DNA from: an uncultured Clostridia bacterium
GTDB taxonomy: Bacteria; Bacillota; Clostridia; Saccharofermentanales; Saccharofermentanaceae
Assembly (NCBI GenBank): GCA_947167045.1
Contig: CAMVGO010000001.1
Span: 62,001 to 126,000, forward strand
Direction of reading: 5' to 3'
Length of the DNA: 64,000 nucleotides
Shown here: positions 59,525 through 64,000 of the stretch, in pieces
Position numbering within the stretch: position 1 is the stretch's first letter
Layout of the letters: the number at the start of each line of letters is the position of its first letter
Program-made: the position numbers and the translations under genes
The notes under the pieces: model-generated
Told to the model about the DNA's origin: nothing
The model's input: only the letters and a program-made list of their open reading frames with translations
Databases searched by the model: none

Positions 59525-60469
59525 ATGAAAGAATTTCTTGAAAGAATACTTCATACAAATATAAAGGTAAAAGAGGCAAGTTCACTATATAAAGAGCTGC
59601 CTCTCTTATACAGGGGTTCATACACCATATATACTGTTGATTCAGATGGAGTACTATGGCTTGCTATGCAGCCCAGATCAGATATCCGTCTTAATCAGCT
59701 TCGCCAAAACCGTAATTATCTTGAAAAAACAAAAAAGATGAATGTTGCTCTATTCCTAAGAAGCACATCGTTATATTCCAAAGACAAGATGATCGAGGAC
59801 GGAATTCCTTTCGTCGTTTCTGATGACTCTGTTTACCTGCCGTTTCTCGGTATCTTATTAGGAAAGAAACAACGTGAACTTAAGCCTGTTCATCAGATTT
59901 CTTTTCTTACACAGCGGATTCTCTTATCAGGACTATACGAAAGCTATAATATGGCTACCGTAACCTTCATTTCCGAACACCTGAATGTCTCAAAGATGGC
60001 AGTCAGCAAGTGTTTTGATGAGATAGATTACCTGGGATTGGACGTTCTTATTCATGATAAGAAACGTCGCTACATTACAATGAACCAAGATAAGCAAAAT
60101 GCTTGGGAGAGAATCAGACCGTATTTAAGAAATCCTGTAATAAAGGTCATCAATCTGAGAGACGACATGCGTTTGGAAAGAAAAGCTGGAATATCTGCTC
60201 TTTCAGAGTATTCAATGCTCGCGGATAATAATTTCCCTACATACGCAGTAGAAAAAAACGAACTGAAAGAAAAGGGCATTGGCATACGGAAACAGGCCTT
60301 AAGAACTGAAGAAATAGGTTGCAGAGTTCTAGAAGTCGGATATTTCATAGATTGTGTCAAGAAGAATATTCAAGATCCATTAAGCGTGCTATTATCCATT
60401 GAAGACGAATCAGATGATGAGAGGGTCGAGCAGTCCATAGAGAAAATGCTAAAGGATTTCGTATGGTAA
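59525..60469 (+). CDS. AbiEi-like antitoxin / HTH regulator
   Basis: A 314-residue protein. The C-terminal half contains a winged-helix-type segment (ISEHLNVSKMAVSKCFDEID), and the N-terminal part is a compact domain (YTVDSDGVLWLAMQPRSDIR). Its position directly before a nucleotidyltransferase gene, overlapping it by seven bases, matches AbiEi-AbiEii-type type IV toxin-antitoxin pairs. ATG at 59525 is used; AAAGGTG lies six bases earlier. The palindrome upstream is its likely binding site. Confidence 0.68.
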   Translation: MKEFLERILHTNIKVKEASSLYKELPLLYRGSYTIYTVDSDGVLWLAMQPRSDIRLNQLRQNRNYLEKTKKMNVALFLRSTSLYSKDKMIEDGIPFVVSDDSVYLPFLGILLGKKQRELKPVHQISFLTQRILLSGLYESYNMATVTFISEHLNVSKMAVSKCFDEIDYLGLDVLIHDKKRRYITMNQDKQNAWERIRPYLRNPVIKVINLRDDMRLERKAGISALSEYSMLADNNFPTYAVEKNELKEKGIGIRKQALRTEEIGCRVLEVGYFIDCVKKNIQDPLSVLLSIEDESDDERVEQSIEKMLKDFVW

Positions 60470-61218
60470 TCGGTTTGAATATCTTTAAAAAATATTTTTC
60501 AGAAGATACCGATAAGTATGTTCTGATCGGCGGAGCTGCATGTGATACGATTTTTTCTAATAACGACATTTCCTTTAGAGCAACAAAGGATCTGGATGTG
60601 GTACTTATCGTTGAAGCAATCACTCCGGATTTTGGCAATAGATTTTGGGATTTTATCAGCGACGGCGGATATAAACACCAGGCAACAGCTTCCGGTAAAC
60701 CGCAATTCTTCAGATTTACTGATCCTGTAAACACTTCATTTCCAAAAATGATAGAACTATTTGCAAGAACGGAATTTGTGCTTCGTGAACCAAATGTGCT
60801 TACTCCTATTCATATTGATGAAAACATATCAAGTTTGTCAGGGATACTTTTGAACGAAGATTATTACAATATTTTGCTCAAAGGAAGAACAATAGTTGAC
60901 GGAATATCAGTGTTGAAACCGGAATACCTCATTCTTTTCAAGGCTAAAGCATACATAGATCTTAAAGCCAAACGAGATGAGGGCAAGCCAATTCATTCTT
61001 CAGAATTCAAGAAACACAAAAAAGACATTCTTCGTATAATTGTGGAAATGCCGGTGGAACAAGCAGAAGAACTACCGGCAACCGTATTGCAAGACATAAC
61101 TACTTTCATTTCTTCACTAAAGGATGATCCTTTTGACAATAATTCTTTGAAGAATTTTGGAGTAACTACTGAAGAAGTTATAAAAAGACTCGCCGATGTT
61201 TATCTTCAAAACGAGTAA
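60463..61218 (+). CDS. AbiEii/MenT-like nucleotidyltransferase toxin
   Basis: A 251-residue nucleotidyltransferase. It begins FKKYFSEDTDKYVLIGGAAC and carries the catalytic Asp pair in RATKDLDVVLIV. A Lys-rich middle (LFKAKAYIDLKAKRDEGK) fits the NTase core. AbiEii/MenT toxins stop translation by modifying tRNA ends. Its start overlaps the antitoxin gene by seven bases, so translation is coupled. Substrate is not known here. Confidence 0.75.
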   Translation: MVIGLNIFKKYFSEDTDKYVLIGGAACDTIFSNNDISFRATKDLDVVLIVEAITPDFGNRFWDFISDGGYKHQATASGKPQFFRFTDPVNTSFPKMIELFARTEFVLREPNVLTPIHIDENISSLSGILLNEDYYNILLKGRTIVDGISVLKPEYLILFKAKAYIDLKAKRDEGKPIHSSEFKKHKKDILRIIVEMPVEQAEELPATVLQDITTFISSLKDDPFDNNSLKNFGVTTEEVIKRLADVYLQNE

Positions 61219-61338
61219 ATTGTCAGAAAAAACAACCATAATCAACACCTTAGAACCACCATCAATTATATTATTTTATTAGCACCTCAACAGTCGTTTT
61301 TCAACCCTTGTATGTCCTTTTAATAGGACTGTTTTTCC

Positions 61339-61366
61339 TTGAAATCCGCCATAGGCGTGCTATACT
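61339..61366 (+). promoter_or_regulatory. promoter of leader RNA 1
   Basis: TTGAAA (61339-61344) and TATACT (61361-61366) are spaced by 16 bases. The leader RNA begins almost at once downstream. A similar context, CGTGCTATA, surrounds the toxin-antitoxin promoter. Confidence 0.65.
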
Positions 61367-61373
61367 TAAAGCA

Positions 61374-61519
61374 CCATAAAGAGTGCGCGAGGGACAAGCC
61401 CGGTGACCGTACAGCAACCTGCCTGGAGTAAGGTGCTAAAGCTTGAATGATGGGACCATTGGTTTTTCCTACCTCCTTTTGTGTGTGTACTGATCCCGTC
61501 GTTCAAGCAGACGGGATCA
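61374..61519 (+). ncRNA. S-box-like (SAM-I/IV-type) riboswitch, copy 1
   Basis: An aptamer-like core at 61374-61453: P1 CCAT/ATGG; AAGAG; P2 with GTGCG...CGTAC; GAGGGAC-AAGCCC-GGTGA; CAGCAACC; and AAGGTGCTAA. These follow S-box consensus elements. The usual P4 stem is missing. Downstream, GCTTGAATGATGGGA (61441) can pair with TCCCGTCGTTCAAGC (61494), and TGATCCCGTC (61491) with GACGGGATCA (61510). The competing stems suggest switching. It precedes the acidic protein gene at 61545. Confidence 0.6.
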
Positions 61520-61544
61520 AGTATTGAATACGGAGGTAACAAAA

Positions 61545-62258
61545 ATGGGAAAGAGCACAGTAAGCGTAGCAGCAGCGATCAATATCAGATTCACAGGAGA
61601 AAACACCACACATAACCTGGGCGTTATGAGCGCCAGGCTTGATAAGAAGCAGTACAACAGGATCAAGGCTTCATATGATACCAGCATATTCCAGTACATG
61701 AACGAGGATACCGCCTTATCAGACCTTATGAAGTTTTTCGACTGGGGCGAGGAAGATAACGACAATCAGAAGATCCTTATCGACTACCCGCTGGAGATCA
61801 GATCAGGCTATTCTTTCGAGCTCCTACCGGAATTGACTGAAGGAGACAACGATGAAGATAGCGCTGACGAAGACGGCGGTTTCGCAGAAACGACAGAAGA
61901 TGATCTTGACCTTCCCGATGAATGGTTCGACGAGGACAGCGAAGAGTTTAAAAGAAGCGAAGCTTTCGAGGATGCCATGGACGGGCTGAAGGACTGGATG
62001 AGGCATAACGGCATGGAAGAAGGGCGTCGTCACTACTGCGTTGAAGACAATAACGGACGTTACGTCTGTTCTTTGGACATCGCCTGGCCGTTCGGAGTTT
62101 TCGGGCTTCAGAAAGGATTCACAAAACCTTTGTGCATCCTGGCCTGGAACCCGGATGAAGAGAGCATTAAGAAAGCGGAAGAGTTCGGATTCACCTGCTT
62201 CACGGACATTGAGGAATTCAAGGACTACATAAGAAAGACATACTTGGGAGCAAGCTGA
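61545..62258 (+). CDS. acidic hypothetical protein
   Basis: A 237-residue very acidic protein starting MGKSTVSVAAAINIRFTGEN. Its central region (about 90-150) is rich in Asp and Glu, and its C-terminal part has conserved Trp and Gly motifs (DIAWPFGVFGLQKGF). No family recognised. ATG at 61545 is chosen because CGGAGGTAAC lies directly before. It is the only gene between the two leader RNAs, so it may be regulated by the same signal as the next genes. Confidence 0.7.
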   Translation: MGKSTVSVAAAINIRFTGENTTHNLGVMSARLDKKQYNRIKASYDTSIFQYMNEDTALSDLMKFFDWGEEDNDNQKILIDYPLEIRSGYSFELLPELTEGDNDEDSADEDGGFAETTEDDLDLPDEWFDEDSEEFKRSEAFEDAMDGLKDWMRHNGMEEGRRHYCVEDNNGRYVCSLDIAWPFGVFGLQKGFTKPLCILAWNPDEESIKKAEEFGFTCFTDIEEFKDYIRKTYLGAS

Positions 62259-62326
62259 AAATGTCGCCCGGCATGCGACCAACAGGAATGACGCAGTCGG
62301 TATACTGAAGCCATAACAAGAAACAA

Positions 62327-62460
62327 CCATTAAGAGTACGCGAGGGACAAGCCCGGTGACCGTACAGCAACCTGCAAAAGTAAGGTGCTAATGCTTGAAC
62401 GATGGGATATAAGAATACACCTCTTACAAGGTCCCGTCGTTTAAGCAAAAAGACGAGATC
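62327..62460 (+). ncRNA. S-box-like riboswitch, copy 2
   Basis: A second copy of the leader RNA with P1 CCAT/ATGG (62327/62402), P2 GTACG/CGTAC, and the same GAGGGACAAGCCCGGTGACC core, CAGCAACC and AAGGTGCTAA. It differs mainly in the P3 loop and the spacer. GCTTGAACGATGGGA (62393) can pair with TCCCGTCGTTTAAGC (62432). It precedes the RHH-HTH gene. The conserved core and the altered loops point to selection for structure. Confidence 0.6.
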
Positions 62461-62485
62461 AATAATTTAAAGGAGGTCATATAAC

Positions 62486-63061
62486 ATGGCAGGAGACGTA
62501 AAGTACATTACAAGGTACCAGAAGGCAAACACGACACAGGTGAACGTACGCCTTAGCAAGAAATACGACGCCGACATTATCGGGTTCTTCGAGGAGATGG
62601 AGGACACCGGCAAGGCCACCTACATTAAGAAGCTTATCCGCGAGGATATGGCGCGCAGGGCGGCTGAGAAGGCGGACGGGGCTTCCGCGGAGGAGGCCAA
62701 CGGTGAGGCCGGCAGCGAGTCCGGAACAGAGCCCGCGCCGGAAAAGATACTGACGGTCGCAGAGGTTGCCGTAAGGATCGGTTCGAGCGAACCAACGATA
62801 TCTTCCTGGTACCGCTTCAAGAAAGAGAACCCGGAGCATGAGCTGGCAAAGCTTCTTCCCGACTTTTTCAGGAAGGGCGCGCACAGAACAAGATGCTGGC
62901 ACGAGTCGGACATTGAGAAGCTTCTTAAGTTCAAGGCTTCCATTCCGCAGGGCAGGAACGGCGTCATGGGTTCCATAACGCAGAAGTATCAGAAAAGGAA
63001 GTCTGCCGGCAGCGGTGCGCAGGAAACAGCCGGCAGTCACGAAACAGATCACGCAGCATAA
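62486..63061 (+). CDS. ribbon-helix-helix plus helix-turn-helix protein
   Basis: A 191-residue putative DNA-binding protein. Residues about 15-55 resemble an RHH arm (TTQVNVRLSKKYDADIIGFF). An Ala/Glu/Gly-rich linker follows (60-85). Residues about 88-145 resemble a MerR-type HTH (LTVAEVAVRIGSSEPTISSW). AAAGGAGGTC precedes ATG. It lies 13 bases upstream of the ADP-ribosylglycohydrolase gene on the same strand, so it may control that operon. Confidence 0.6.
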   Translation: MAGDVKYITRYQKANTTQVNVRLSKKYDADIIGFFEEMEDTGKATYIKKLIREDMARRAAEKADGASAEEANGEAGSESGTEPAPEKILTVAEVAVRIGSSEPTISSWYRFKKENPEHELAKLLPDFFRKGAHRTRCWHESDIEKLLKFKASIPQGRNGVMGSITQKYQKRKSAGSGAQETAGSHETDHAA

Positions 63062-63074
63062 GGAGGTAACGGCA

Positions 63075-63947
63075 ATGTTAGGAGCAATCATAGGAGATAT
63101 AGTTGGAAGCAGATTTGAGTTTGACAGAGGAAACAAGAGCAGGGATTTTAAGCTGTTCACTTCCGAGAGCGACTTTACGGACGATTCTGTAATGACAGTC
63201 GCGGTTGCCGAGGCGCTTATGGACGCAGGAATGGACGCTGACGAGAAGACCGTCAAAGAGCACATTATCCGTTCCATGAAGAAGTGGGGCCAGAAGTACC
63301 CCCATGCCGGATACGGCGCGAACTTCATCTACTGGGTGCTTTCAGACGACCCGGAACCGTACGGAAGCCTTGGCAACGGTTCGGGCATGAGAGTGTCCGC
63401 AGCAGGCTGGCTGTACGACACCATAGAGCGCACCAGAGAAGTCGCGAGATGGACGGCCGAGGTAACGCACAATCACCCTGAAGGAGTAAAGGGCGCAGAG
63501 TCCACGGCATCCGCCATCTTCATGGCAAGAAAAGGTGCATCTTTAGATGAGATCCGCGACTATATCGTTAAGGAATTCGGTTACGACCTGTCCAGGACAT
63601 TGGACGATATCCGTCCCAACTACCAGCATGTCGAAGACTGCATGCACACGATGCCTGAGGCATTCGAGTGCTTCCTTGAGGCTGACAGCTATGAGAGCAC
63701 TTTAAGGAATGTCATGTACATCGGCGGCGACACAGATACTTTGTGCGCAATTGCCGGTGCTATAGCCGAGGCAAAATGGGGAATCCCGCGCGGGATAGAT
63801 ATAGACGCTTATCACTACATGCCGCAGGAGATGGTCGACGTTGTCATGAGATTCATGGAATACAACGGAGGCGTCTATCCGGACAGATACTGGGGTTCGG
63901 GTTTTGACTGCCCGATCTGGGGAGAACCTAAAAAGGATGATGAGTGA
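63075..63947 (+). CDS. ADP-ribosylglycohydrolase
   Basis: A 290-residue ADP-ribosylglycohydrolase (DraG/ARH type). Metal ligands include MLGAIIGDIVGSRFEF, FTDDSVMTVAVAE and GGDTDTLCAIAGAIA. The C-terminal part ends in a tail with Cys and Trp (YWGSGFDCPIWGEP). Start at ATG 63075, after AGGAGGTAAC. It removes ADP-ribose from protein or nucleic acid. The upstream RHH-HTH gene and leader RNA make it a regulated operon. Substrate unknown. Confidence 0.88.
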   Translation: MLGAIIGDIVGSRFEFDRGNKSRDFKLFTSESDFTDDSVMTVAVAEALMDAGMDADEKTVKEHIIRSMKKWGQKYPHAGYGANFIYWVLSDDPEPYGSLGNGSGMRVSAAGWLYDTIERTREVARWTAEVTHNHPEGVKGAESTASAIFMARKGASLDEIRDYIVKEFGYDLSRTLDDIRPNYQHVEDCMHTMPEAFECFLEADSYESTLRNVMYIGGDTDTLCAIAGAIAEAKWGIPRGIDIDAYHYMPQEMVDVVMRFMEYNGGVYPDRYWGSGFDCPIWGEPKKDDE

Positions 63948-63952
63948 TCACC

Positions 63953-64000
63953 ATGACCGAGACTGAAGCAAGAGGTTTGATCACGGATTACTACCTTTCC
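63953..64000 (+). CDS. 5' end of an unidentified gene (partial)
   Basis: ATG at 63953 opens a frame of 16 codons (MTETEARGLITDYYLS) to the window edge. It is five bases downstream of the ADP-ribosylglycohydrolase stop and preceded by AAGGATGATGAG. Likely the next gene of that operon, but too short to name. Confidence 0.5.
   Translation, partial: MTETEARGLITDYYLS

Noticed and set aside
61524..61544. Start codon at 61524 for the acidic protein
   Set aside because: The ATG at 61545 follows CGGAGGTAAC at proper spacing; the earlier start lies in front of that ribosome site.

Overview
The window looks like a stretch of a Bacillota (Clostridia-type) chromosome. The evidence is Gram-positive-style Shine-Dalgarno sites (GGAGG-like), many short lipoproteins with class II signal peptides, proteins built only of choline/glucan-binding-type repeats, OmpR-family two-component systems, TIR, AbiE-like and GmrSD-like accessory genes, and moderate GC. 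I cannot name a genus from sequence alone. Much of it is accessory DNA.

0-11.8 kb: a YD-repeat lipoprotein, two two-component systems (1.4-3.8 kb and 7.5-9.6 kb), a DUF6273-like lipoprotein, a class C beta-lactamase-like serine hydrolase, and two zinc-ribbon proteins. Between 4.8 and 5.45 kb lies a non-coding stretch holding repeated TGTCGG motifs and a strongly nested inverted repeat that looks like a structured RNA.

11.8-18.1 kb: a mosaic island bounded by two diverged copies of a roughly 115-bp direct repeat. Inside are a ParB fragment fused at a breakpoint to a P-loop ATPase fragment, a DUF262/DUF1524 (GmrSD-like) restriction gene, an HsdS fragment, a lipoprotein, and a divergent HTH regulator/Ser-Thr kinase pair.

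18.2-20.6 kb: a leftward tRNA array with 18 tRNA or tRNA-like genes. Several are odd: four carry leucine anticodons on short class I bodies, one has anticodon AUA, one has C33, and two have broken T arms. Other tRNA-sized hairpins sit between them.

21-28.7 kb: an AraC regulator, a protein joining a tubulin/FtsZ-like N-terminus to a TIR domain, three PEBP-like lipoproteins, and small hypothetical genes.

28.8-52.5 kb: a defence-like island. The rightward half encodes DUF2075 (with a PD-(D/E)XK domain), an HNH protein, a DEDDh exonuclease with zinc ribbon, an AddB-like and an AddA-like helicase-nuclease pair, a GIY-YIG/DUF4357 protein, an unknown protein and a PLD-like protein. The leftward half encodes a PD-(D/E)XK protein, a coiled-coil protein, a zinc-ribbon/DUF6273 protein, a AAA+ ATPase and a metallo-beta-lactamase-fold protein.

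52.5-57 kb: three tandem secreted repeat proteins. 57.2-64 kb: a metallophosphatase, small genes, an AbiE-like toxin-antitoxin pair behind a perfect palindromic operator, and an operon with two near-identical S-box (SAM-I/IV-like) leader RNAs in front of an acidic protein and an RHH-HTH protein plus ADP-ribosylglycohydrolase.
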